Source of the DNA: JAMZMI01 sp049115715
GTDB taxonomy: Bacteria; Bacteroidota; Bacteroidia; Cytophagales; Cyclobacteriaceae
Length of the DNA: 64,000 nt
Direction of reading: 5' to 3'
Assembly (NCBI GenBank): GCA_049115715.1
Contig: JAGDZQ010000039.1
Coordinates: forward strand, 67,667 to 131,666
Positions 1-7,877 of the stretch are shown piece by piece. The notes under the pieces are model-generated. The model was not told the DNA's origin. It ran no database searches and saw only the letters and a program-made list of their open reading frames with translations. Made by a program: the position numbers and the translations under genes. The first letter of the stretch is position 1. Each line of letters opens with the position of its first letter.

Positions 1-3000
1 TCTAGATACTCGGTCACCGAATTGGCTTCCTCTGACCCATCCAGCCTGGTATTCAATATTTCCCAACCTGATGGAAAAATCTGAGTCAAAGCCAACTCCG
101 CATAATCTCCCTTTTTTCCCGGATTGGCAACTGTTACTTCAGCTTTGAAATTTGTTCCCTGTTTTAGTCTATCAACTCCAATTACTTTGTCATCCATGTC
201 TCTATAAGTAACTGTGAAATCAATATTTTCCTTACTCGGTTTCTCTACACCTTCCATTGGGATTCCCGTACGAATCATTCTTGCAAAAATCGGCGCTTCT
301 CCTTCGTTCACAATGTTAATCACTGCATTAGCGTCACCATTCTTCAGTTCAGTTTGGTAAATAAAGGCATCACCGGATAGGTTTTCCACTTGACCGCTTA
401 CCGTAATGGTGACTTTCGTATCGCTCTCAACATTGAAAGTCTCAACATATTTAGATATTGAAATAAATGCATAGGCGGTAGTCTGAGTAGACATCCAATG
501 ATCTTTGTCTCCCATTTTCTTCGCAAGATTCATAAGAATTTCAAAAGCATCTTCTTTCATGTTGAGCGCCAACATCGTCTCCATAATCATTGCCTTATCC
601 CTTGTATTAGAGCCAAATGTTTGGTGCTGATCTGTGATAGATGTTTCCACATCAGTAGGCAAACCCTCTACAATTTTCTGTGCCTGAGGCTCATATCCCG
701 CTAGGGCATAGGCCAATGCAAGCCTCCATTTGGCAGACGTTCTGATGGTTTTGTCTTCCTTCATCCTGTTCATGGCTCCAAGAGCTGGCTCACCAGCAGC
801 TGCCAAAGTGTATAATCGATATGCTTGAATAAGATCATTGTTATCATCGCTGCTCGACGTACCCCAGGAATCGGCCCGTTTAGTCTGGAAGCTTACCCAA
901 TTGGAGATCATATTTGATGGTACCGCATAACCTGCCTTTTTAGCTTCTACTAAGAAATGACCAGCATAATTACTCCCCCAGTTGTTAGGGTAATTATTTC
1001 CTTGCCAATAAGAAAAACCACCAGAGGAAAGCTGAAAAAGCTTAAGCCTGTTGATACCAGCTGCAATGTTTTTCTGGACGCTTGCTTCTTTTTCACTCGA
1101 AAGGTCAACCAGATTTTTCAAAAACACCTGTGGAAAAACTGAGGAAGTGGTTTGTTCTATGCATCCGTGTGGATAACGAATCAAATAGCCTAGTCTTTGC
1201 TCAATATTGAGCGATGGCATACTACTGATTTCTATACTTCCTCCATTCTTACCCAATATCCCAAGTGGCTCATATTCCAATTCCCAACCACTGTTTGCAT
1301 CCACCAATTTGTCCTCTATAGCTGTGCTCATTGGGTTTCTTGATATGATATTCATTTCGATATCATAATTGGCCTCAAGCTTTCCTGCTTTTGCTAGCAC
1401 TTTTACTTTTCCAACACCTAGAGTCTCTTTAGCTTGAATATCGAAGTAAATCACGTCATCACCTGACTTTGCAAATGATATCGTCTGTGTGGCTTTTCCT
1501 GTGAGCTGAAGCGTTCCTTCTGTTTTAACTGTAACATCCACTTCTCCAAGTCCTTCTGCCAGAGCAAACAAGTTTACTGGAAGTTTCATTTTTTCTGATG
1601 GGCCTGCAACTCGTGGTAGTGTGGCTAGTACCATTAGCGGTTGCTTCACTGGTGTGGCAACATCAGTATGACCATACGCTCCATCGGAAGAAGCGACTAC
1701 CATTGTCTTTACTGAACCGATATACTGCGGCATGGTAATCTTATGATTTTGCACAGCTCCCGGCTCTAATGAAAATGGCCCCAGGTATTTTACTACAGGT
1801 TTAAACCGGTTGGCCTCCTTGTTTTCTTTAGGCAGGAGTTCGCCATCACCACCAATCGCCAATAGATAATCCATTTTACCAGAATAGGCATTCATTACAT
1901 CATCATAAATGTCCCACGTCTTTATTCCAAGTGCTTCTCTTGCAAAAAAGGTTGACCAAGGTTTGGGTGTCTTATAATTGGTGATGTCTAACAATCCTTC
2001 ATCTACAATAGCCAGTGTGTAAGACATGCCTTTTCCATTTTCCTCAGATATAGAGACCGTAAACTCTTGCTCTGGCCTAAGCTCTTTCGGTAATTTAATG
2101 ACGGGTTTAAGAAGCGTGGACGGGTCTACAATTTTGATCGATTGCACACCATAAAGCCTTATAGGTAAGTCATTCTCTGTTTGAGCATGAGGCTGTATCA
2201 TCGTCAAATGTGCATAAATGTTTGGTGCCATATCAGGACTTGCCTTAAAGGAAATGGTTGTGTTTTCCTTTTCTGCTTTTACCCAAAACGTTTGGATGAT
2301 TTCACTGCCGCTTTCCAGACTTACGAGAATGCGATTGCCTTCTGTAGAGGGTATGGACAAGATCACGTCCTCTCCTACTTTATATTCCTCCTTATCAGAA
2401 GCAAAATCTAGCATAGATGCTCCATCCAGCTCTCCTTTTTTGCCTTTTCCTGCCCACCCTGGCCAGTCCATATAAACAACTTGTCCCGCAGAGTGACCAG
2501 AGTTAGGGTCTTCGACTTTTAGGTAATAGCGTCCCCATTGAGGGTAGTTGACTCTCAGCTTATATGTTCCTCTTCCATCTACGATATCAACTTTTCCATT
2601 CGAAATAGGTGAACGGTAAGACCCGCCAACATAGTTGCTAATGTTATCATAAGAGGTATCCCACCACCATCGCCAGTTGAGTTTATAAAGAGAAACCTTT
2701 ACTCCTTTTTTCGTAAGTGGCCTGCCTTCTGTGTCAACAGCCACCACCTGAATGTTATGATCCTCATCTGTGAGTAAGATTCCCCGTTTGTCTCCTTCAG
2801 GAACTTTTAACCCAACAAAACTGGAGTATGGATAGTATGGAATGCTCGTGGTACTAATGCTAAAATTCCCTCCTTCTTCGTACACTTTACCATATAGATT
2901 GGCTTGCAGTGCTCCCGGTGCATTTCTAGTACTCCCAAGATCTAAGGTGATATTGGCATAGCCGGAAGCATCAATGCGACCTTCATATGCCATATTTCTG

Positions 3001-5360
3001 TCACTATAAAAACTCTTTGACGGATCGTCGAAACTGAAATTTGGAAATTTCTCAAACTTGGTCTTTACCGGAGTAAGCTTGACTTCATACTCTGCTTTTA
3101 GATTTCCTGCCGTAGCACCACTCAGCCATCGAACATTCAAATCTGCATTGACACTTTTGTCATTGACACCAAACACCTCTTTATCAAACTTCAGGTCTAT
3201 TTTTAATCTGTTTGGCTTTATGGTTTCTATTTTCACTGTTTTGGTAAAAGTGGCTCCTCCTACTTTTGCCTTTGCTAACCAGTTGCCGGTTGGCGCTTCC
3301 GTGTCTGTCACAAAATCATACCGATACATATTGCCGACCGGTTGGCTGCTTATTTTCCTGAAAGCCAACTGCCCTGTCGGATTAAACAGCTCCATAATTA
3401 CAGGATGTTGCTCAGGTAAAAGACCGTCTGACTTTTCTAGAATGAATCCAAGGTGCACCGTGTCTGCAGGACGCCAAACACCTCTTTCACCATATATAAA
3501 CCCCTTGAGTCCGTTTTGAACCTCAGTACCCCCAATGTTGAAATTGCTTAGTGATAATGAGGAGCCGTCATCCATTTTAAGGTACCCCACATCATTGCCA
3601 TTTTTAGCTACCAACACAAATGGCTTTCCTTTGATGTCCAATGTTGCTTTTCCATCTCCATCTGTAACTCCTTCTCCGAGCAATTGCTGTTGATAATCAT
3701 ATGCTTCGACAAACACATCTGCAATTGGTTCTGTGTCAATAAGGTTGGTTACAAATACCGACAAACCACTCTTATCGCCTCGCTTAGCGATCAAACCCAA
3801 ATCAGTAGCAAGCAATACTTTTGATACACTTCTTCTTGCTCCATAATAAGAATCTGAACATGGATTATCCCGATCTTGCCACGTATAATTCGAGTTGTAG
3901 TAGGACTCATAATTATCCCAGTAAGAGCTTTCTTCTTCCTCTGAGGCGTCCCAGCTGTCCTCTTCTTGTATCGTTTCTATGTCATTGCTCTCGTCACAGA
4001 AATACATCGAATGCCTTTTTTGGAAACCAATGCTTATTTGATACATAGCACCGGGTTCTGCCGTAAGAATCTCTTCAAGGTCTATCGAGTACCTATTCCA
4101 ATCATTGAGGTTTGTGACACCAACTGTATTGAGTTGTATTGATTTTCTTGTAACAGGTCTGGCAACTCGCTTTAGCTGACTAGTGCCTCCCAGACGATTA
4201 ACTTGCAGGTATTGCAACACATTGTCCTCAAAAACTCTAACTACCGTAACATCTACTGCTTTCAGTCCTATAGCTTCAAAGGGCAATTTTAGTCCATGCG
4301 TGCTCGGTAAAATTACTGATTTCTCTTTGCTGATTAATCTTACTTCCGGCTTCACTTGCTTGAACTGTACTTTTGAAACATAATCTTCTTTCAATTCAAA
4401 CCCAGCACTATTTTTAACTGCCTCATTGATGGTCAATGTCATTTCTGACCGCACATCTTCCGTCGGATAAATCTTCAATTCATTGAGACTGATAACCAAT
4501 CTTGGTTTTGTGTTCGTTCCAGAAAGAGTTACAAGCCCTTTAAGGTTTTGTCTAGCGTCAAGCGGGTCAGAAAACATAACCGAAATGTATTTTTCTTTTC
4601 CCTCAACGACTTTGCTTGATACCACTTTGTAGTTATCTAGAGACGGCACTTCTATTTCCAAATTATCATCTCTCTCTACTCCTATCACCGCTCCACTAGT
4701 TGTTAGAAATACTTTCCCTTCTTTTTTGGTTTTTTTAATATTCTCGACGGTGAACGTATATCGATTGTTTTCTCCCGAATCCTCCCATTTGATGTCTAGC
4801 TCAGTATCTCCCTGTTTCGCATTTAGGGTTTCCTTTATTTTTTCAAAAGACACAAAATCAGCAGTCTGAAACTCCCCAGATGCCTGAAGTTTAGTTAGGT
4901 CTGTGGTGCTATATGGCTTAAGTCCAAAAACTTTGACTTCATAGTTTTGTACTAAGGTTTGAAAAATGAATCGAAACGTTTTTTTGTCTTTTTCGATATT
5001 GGCTATCAGCTTAGATAAATCGGCCTCAACCTCATACTTTTGATCGTTGGGTAACTTGTCAGAAGGCTGAAAAATAATTGTGCGGTTGTTGAGCCAGCTC
5101 GTCTCTCCTTTAATCGCTGGATTAAACTTAAAAACACCATCAAGTTGCGTCCCAATCAATGAGTCCGAAACTGGTTGTGTAAGCTTTAATCTGATATCAC
5201 TGGTTGAGGAAACCACACCTCCTGTAAAAGAGGACACATGATCTACAAATAGCGCCTTGGGGCTACTAAAACTATCAATTTGATCAGAGGAAGCCTTATC
5301 TTTCTTTTGACATGATAATAAAATAAAACCTACAGTAAAGAATGCTATCAGGTGTTTCAT
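1..5360 (-). CDS. Alpha-2-macroglobulin family lipoprotein, C-terminus beyond the window
   Basis: The frame opens at ATG 5358-5360 and runs about 1786 codons off the left edge without a stop. The N-terminus is a lipoprotein signal (MKHLIAFFTV..., lipobox LLSC). Beta-rich macroglobulin-type repeats follow, then a thioester site, Cys-Ile-Glu-Gln in the context YPHGCIEQT (1152-1163, Cys about residue 1400). The helical thioester domain with GGFSYW and an NWGS segment follows. Known for the family: bacterial alpha-2-macroglobulins sit in the periplasm and trap attacking proteases through the thioester, often next to a PBP1C gene. Here the thioester motif is intact, so trapping activity is plausible. 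The neighbour that could be pbpC lies outside the window. The last domains and the stop are not visible. Confidence 0.9.
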   Translation of the reverse strand, partial: MKHLIAFFTVGFILLSCQKKDKASSDQIDSFSSPKALFVDHVSSFTGGVVSSTSDIRLKLTQPVSDSLIGTQLDGVFKFNPAIKGETSWLNNRTIIFQPSDKLPNDQKYEVEADLSKLIANIEKDKKTFRFIFQTLVQNYEVKVFGLKPYSTTDLTKLQASGEFQTADFVSFEKIKETLNAKQGDTELDIKWEDSGENNRYTFTVENIKKTKKEGKVFLTTSGAVIGVERDDNLEIEVPSLDNYKVVSSKVVEGKEKYISVMFSDPLDARQNLKGLVTLSGTNTKPRLVISLNELKIYPTEDVRSEMTLTINEAVKNSAGFELKEDYVSKVQFKQVKPEVRLISKEKSVILPSTHGLKLPFEAIGLKAVDVTVVRVFEDNVLQYLQVNRLGGTSQLKRVARPVTRKSIQLNTVGVTNLNDWNRYSIDLEEILTAEPGAMYQISIGFQKRHSMYFCDESNDIETIQEEDSWDASEEEESSYWDNYESYYNSNYTWQDRDNPCSDSYYGARRSVSKVLLATDLGLIAKRGDKSGLSVFVTNLIDTEPIADVFVEAYDYQQQLLGEGVTDGDGKATLDIKGKPFVLVAKNGNDVGYLKMDDGSSLSLSNFNIGGTEVQNGLKGFIYGERGVWRPADTVHLGFILEKSDGLLPEQHPVIMELFNPTGQLAFRKISSQPVGNMYRYDFVTDTEAPTGNWLAKAKVGGATFTKTVKIETIKPNRLKIDLKFDKEVFGVNDKSVNADLNVRWLSGATAGNLKAEYEVKLTPVKTKFEKFPNFSFDDPSKSFYSDRNMAYEGRIDASGYANITLDLGSTRNAPGALQANLYGKVYEEGGNFSISTTSIPYYPYSSFVGLKVPEGDKRGILLTDEDHNIQVVAVDTEGRPLTKKGVKVSLYKLNWRWWWDTSYDNISNYVGGSYRSPISNGKVDIVDGRGTYKLRVNYPQWGRYYLKVEDPNSGHSAGQVVYMDWPGWAGKGKKGELDGASMLDFASDKEEYKVGEDVILSIPSTEGNRILVSLESGSEIIQTFWVKAEKENTTISFKASPDMAPNIYAHLTMIQPHAQTENDLPIRLYGVQSIKIVDPSTLLKPVIKLPKELRPEQEFTVSISEENGKGMSYTLAIVDEGLLDITNYKTPKPWSTFFAREALGIKTWDIYDDVMNAYSGKMDYLLAIGGDGELLPKENKEANRFKPVVKYLGPFSLEPGAVQNHKITMPQYIGSVKTMVVASSDGAYGHTDVATPVKQPLMVLATLPRVAGPSEKMKLPVNLFALAEGLGEVDVTVKTEGTLQLTGKATQTISFAKSGDDVIYFDIQAKETLGVGKVKVLAKAGKLEANYDIEMNIISRNPMSTAIEDKLVDANSGWELEYEPLGILGKNGGSIEISSMPSLNIEQRLGYLIRYPHGCIEQTTSSVFPQVFLKNLVDLSSEKEASVQKNIAAGINRLKLFQLSSGGFSYWQGNNYPNNWGSNYAGHFLVEAKKAGYAVPSNMISNWVSFQTKRADSWGTSSSDDNNDLIQAYRLYTLAAAGEPALGAMNRMKEDKTIRTSAKWRLALAYALAGYEPQAQKIVEGLPTDVETSITDQHQTFGSNTRDKAMIMETMLALNMKEDAFEILMNLAKKMGDKDHWMSTQTTAYAFISISKYVETFNVESDTKVTITVSGQVENLSGDAFIYQTELKNGDANAVINIVNEGEAPIFARMIRTGIPMEGVEKPSKENIDFTVTYRDMDDKVIGVDRLKQGTNFKAEVTVANPGKKGDYAELALTQIFPSGWEILNTRLDGSEEANSVTEYL

Positions 5361-5457
5361 AATGAGATTAGGTTAGAATCAAAGGGAAGTTAACAGAAGC
5401 TATTTTGAATAACAAAAGAGTCAGATTACGGTTAGGTGAAAGAATACTCTCTCCCAT

Positions 5458-5504
5458 CATTTGGGTGACTAATTTCCGAAAAAAAATATTGTTTTACCCA
5501 AATG
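5458..5504. terminator. Long-loop inverted repeat between the alpha-2-macroglobulin and M23 genes
   Basis: Perfect 9-bp arms, CATTTGGGT at 5458-5466 and ACCCAAATG at 5496-5504, flank a 29-nt loop holding a run of eight A. It lies just after the stop of the minus-strand M23 gene and about 100 bp before the alpha-2-macroglobulin start. It could be a weak terminator or a protein-binding site. The long loop makes a classical intrinsic terminator doubtful. Confidence 0.25.
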
Positions 5505-5506
5505 CT

Positions 5507-6094
5507 TTAGTCCCACTCACCGTTTAAGAATTTTTGGGGCTCATAAAAATGCTCTAGCAATGCCTCTTCATCAAAACAACCCAAGGTATATGACCTAAAA
5601 TGCCTGTCTGGCAGCTTCTCTGAAGGTCTAATGTTGATTGGTGGACTCTTCAAAATCTCGAAATGAAAATGGTCAAATTGCCAACCGTATTGATCTAATT
5701 CTTGTCGGTTAAAAAACCTGGCAATTGGCTTATCTTGTGTCACCAATTCTCCAAGTTCAACTTCTATTTCGGCAATATGCTCATATACAGTCCAAACGGG
5801 TCCAATAGCTAAGTCATGAAAGATGATTAATTGTGCATAGGGGCCATCTGTTCTTTTACTGATCACTTCTCCATCGGCTATGGTGTAAATGGGTTCTGCC
5901 TGATAATTGCCATTTGGCCTCTTGATATCGATCCCTGTATGATGGTGAGCAGGAATATTGGGTCTGGCTTTACGTATTATTCCAAAATCTCCTATTTCTG
6001 TTAGTTCAATTGAATCACTATCTACCGGAAGCCTTATTTCAATTTGTTGATTGAACAATAAAATAGCTAAAAGAACGACTGCTTTAAACTGCAT
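5507..6094 (-). CDS. M23 (LytM-type) metallopeptidase-like exported protein
   Basis: This 195-residue protein has a hydrophobic N-terminus (residues 4-15) consistent with a signal peptide. It carries the M23 zinc-site pattern: H52-x3-D56 in HTGID, H106 in YEHIAE, and the H142-x-H144 pair in DHFHFE. Known for the family: LytM/M23 domains are peptidoglycan endopeptidases or lysostaphin-like folds that act in the periplasm. All the usual zinc and catalytic positions appear present, so activity is plausible. The protein is short, essentially one domain with no LysM or coiled-coil targeting region. The substrate cannot be read from the sequence. Confidence 0.75.
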   Translation of the reverse strand: MQFKAVVLLAILLFNQQIEIRLPVDSDSIELTEIGDFGIIRKARPNIPAHHHTGIDIKRPNGNYQAEPIYTIADGEVISKRTDGPYAQLIIFHDLAIGPVWTVYEHIAEIEVELGELVTQDKPIARFFNRQELDQYGWQFDHFHFEILKSPPINIRPSEKLPDRHFRSYTLGCFDEEALLEHFYEPQKFLNGEWD

Positions 6095-6184
6095 TTGACA
6101 ATCAAATAGTTAAAGATATAACCCATAGAAGAAATCACTTTATAGGACCACACTTACCCAAAAGAGTCTCTTTAATTCTTAGAA

Positions 6185-6883
6185 TTAATCTCTAAGCGCA
6201 ATCAATATTCTCAAGATATACCAGAAAAGCAGCATCAAAGAAGCGAACAGACCAAGTGCAGCTGCGACATGCTGATTGGTATTGTAGTTATGGATAAGAT
6301 TTGAAGTTTGATATAAAATGCTCCCTGCTGCAAGTGCTACCATCGCAAATGAGAAGAAAATCCCAAGACTAAAGCCAAATACAATCCCAAGAATGATAGC
6401 TCCCATTGCTACTAAAAAACCAACGGCAAGTGCATTTTTAAGAAAGGAAAAATCCTTTTTTGTTGTTAGTACCACGATGGTCAAACCAATAAACAGAAAC
6501 AACGTCATTAGTCCGGCCTGAAGAATAATATCTACACCTGCTATGCTTGCACCTATGTAAAGTAATGGAACAAAAATGATGGCTTCACCCAGTGTATAGA
6601 TGAATAGTGCGGTGTACTGCATCTGCTCTGATGCACTAGACCTTGCCCAACTCTCTGTCTTATATGAAATGAACATAAAACCACCTAGAACTATCAACCA
6701 AGTCCATCTTCCTGAAAGCATCCAAGTAGCAATACCCTCAGCTAAGCCTGATTGAAACAACAAAATCTCTATCAAAATAAAGCCTAGCACCGCCAAAGCA
6801 AGGTGAAGGTACGTTTGCTTAATGAAGGTTGCTCTTTGGCTTTGATCAGCAATATTTAATGGAATTCCTAGTGTCTGTTGCAT
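6185..6883 (-). CDS. Bax inhibitor-1/YccA family membrane protein
   Basis: This 232-residue protein is almost entirely hydrophobic, with about seven predicted transmembrane helices. It begins with a short soluble segment of about 25 residues, as in Bacteroidota Bax inhibitor-1 (UPF0005) proteins. The fifth and sixth helices are Gly/Ala-rich (LVAMGAIILGIVFGFSLG). Known for the family: these inner-membrane proteins include pH-sensitive Ca2+ leak channels (BsYetJ) and FtsH modulators (YccA). No specific partner is visible here. It is a single gene, about 90 bp from the M23 gene on one side and about 100 bp from the MtfA-like gene on the other. Confidence 0.85.
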   Translation of the reverse strand: MQQTLGIPLNIADQSQRATFIKQTYLHLALAVLGFILIEILLFQSGLAEGIATWMLSGRWTWLIVLGGFMFISYKTESWARSSASEQMQYTALFIYTLGEAIIFVPLLYIGASIAGVDIILQAGLMTLFLFIGLTIVVLTTKKDFSFLKNALAVGFLVAMGAIILGIVFGFSLGIFFSFAMVALAAGSILYQTSNLIHNYNTNQHVAAALGLFASLMLLFWYILRILIALRD

Positions 6884-6980
6884 TTCAAGAATATGATTAT
6901 TAAAAGTTCATGACTAAGATATTGAAATTTATGATCGATGCGAATGGGTACTATTAGAAATAGGAATTAAGTGATCGGAT

Positions 6981-7862
6981 TTACTCCAAACAACACCACT
7001 TGTATTTCACCCCGCTCCCGCATGGACAGGGTGAGTTTCGACTTGGATGTGTACTTTCAACAAATGAGGATGGGTCTATTATTGCTGTCATATCCTGATT
7101 AAACAACTGACTCAATTTCTCATAAAGCTTTGGATGTTTCTTCTTGAGAAGGTGTGGTCTTTCGAAGAAGTATTCTCCGGTGACCGCTAAGAACTCCTGC
7201 CGGTTGGTTGCACCATAGTCATTGATATCGGACTGTTTAGCTACAATTTCATTGGTTTTCTCCTTGACAAAGTCTAACCACGGCAGTACATAGGACTTAT
7301 TTTCAAAACCGGGAGGCACTCCGTCTATACTACCTGTTTCTTTGTCAAATAGATGAACAAACTCATGAATGCCTACATTCTTTTTGTCATTGGAAATATC
7401 AAACCCTACATGCAGAGCTGGTTTAGATAAAATCATCTTTCCTTCCATAGATCCATTCCCTACCATACCAGTTATGATTTCCTCCGTACTTCCAATATTA
7501 AAATTCCGATCAAAGGAGTTTGGGTATAGTATGACTTCATCGAGGTGATTGTATGTCCATTCGGGAAAGCCAAACAATGGAATCACAGCACTGCTAGCCA
7601 CTAACAATCGATCTTCTAAAGTAATTTCCGTTTGGACGCCTGTGATTCTCACCGCTTCTAGGAATCGCTGAATATCTAATTCAAATTGAAGCTTTTGCGT
7701 CTCATTAAGGTTTCGGTAGAAGTTGACCTGCTTACGAAGGAAAGTCTTCCATTTTTCGGGAGTCAAGATGGTGGGTTTCTCCATCATCTCTTTGGGTTTC
7801 TTCCTTAGAATGAACACTAAAAGGACAATAAGCCCCAAACCAATAAGTACAGCTATCTCCAT
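6981..7862 (-). CDS. mtfA: MtfA-family zinc peptidase with N-terminal membrane anchor and C-terminal SEC-C motif
   Basis: The 293-residue protein has a transmembrane anchor (residues 4-20), then the MtfA-like domain. The zinc motif HEFVH (166-170) is followed by LFDKETGSIDGVP and a downstream NRQEFLAVTGEYFF segment that supplies the third-ligand glutamate. A SEC-C type zinc knuckle closes the protein (C279, C281, C290, C291 in SPCPCGSG...WCC). Known for the family: E. coli MtfA is a cytosolic gluzincin aminopeptidase that binds the repressor Mlc. The added anchor and SEC-C tail suggest a membrane-bound version that contacts protein or nucleic acid. It lies 15 bp after the helicase stop on the same strand, so the two may be co-transcribed. 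Confidence 0.82.
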   Translation of the reverse strand: MEIAVLIGLGLIVLLVFILRKKPKEMMEKPTILTPEKWKTFLRKQVNFYRNLNETQKLQFELDIQRFLEAVRITGVQTEITLEDRLLVASSAVIPLFGFPEWTYNHLDEVILYPNSFDRNFNIGSTEEIITGMVGNGSMEGKMILSKPALHVGFDISNDKKNVGIHEFVHLFDKETGSIDGVPPGFENKSYVLPWLDFVKEKTNEIVAKQSDINDYGATNRQEFLAVTGEYFFERPHLLKKKHPKLYEKLSQLFNQDMTAIIDPSSFVESTHPSRNSPCPCGSGVKYKWCCLE

Positions 7863-7877
7863 ATTAAATTCGCTCTG

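Noticed and set aside
3058..3519. 153-aa plus-strand frame in the alpha-2-macroglobulin gene
   Set aside because: It is antisense to an uninterrupted 1786-codon coding frame.
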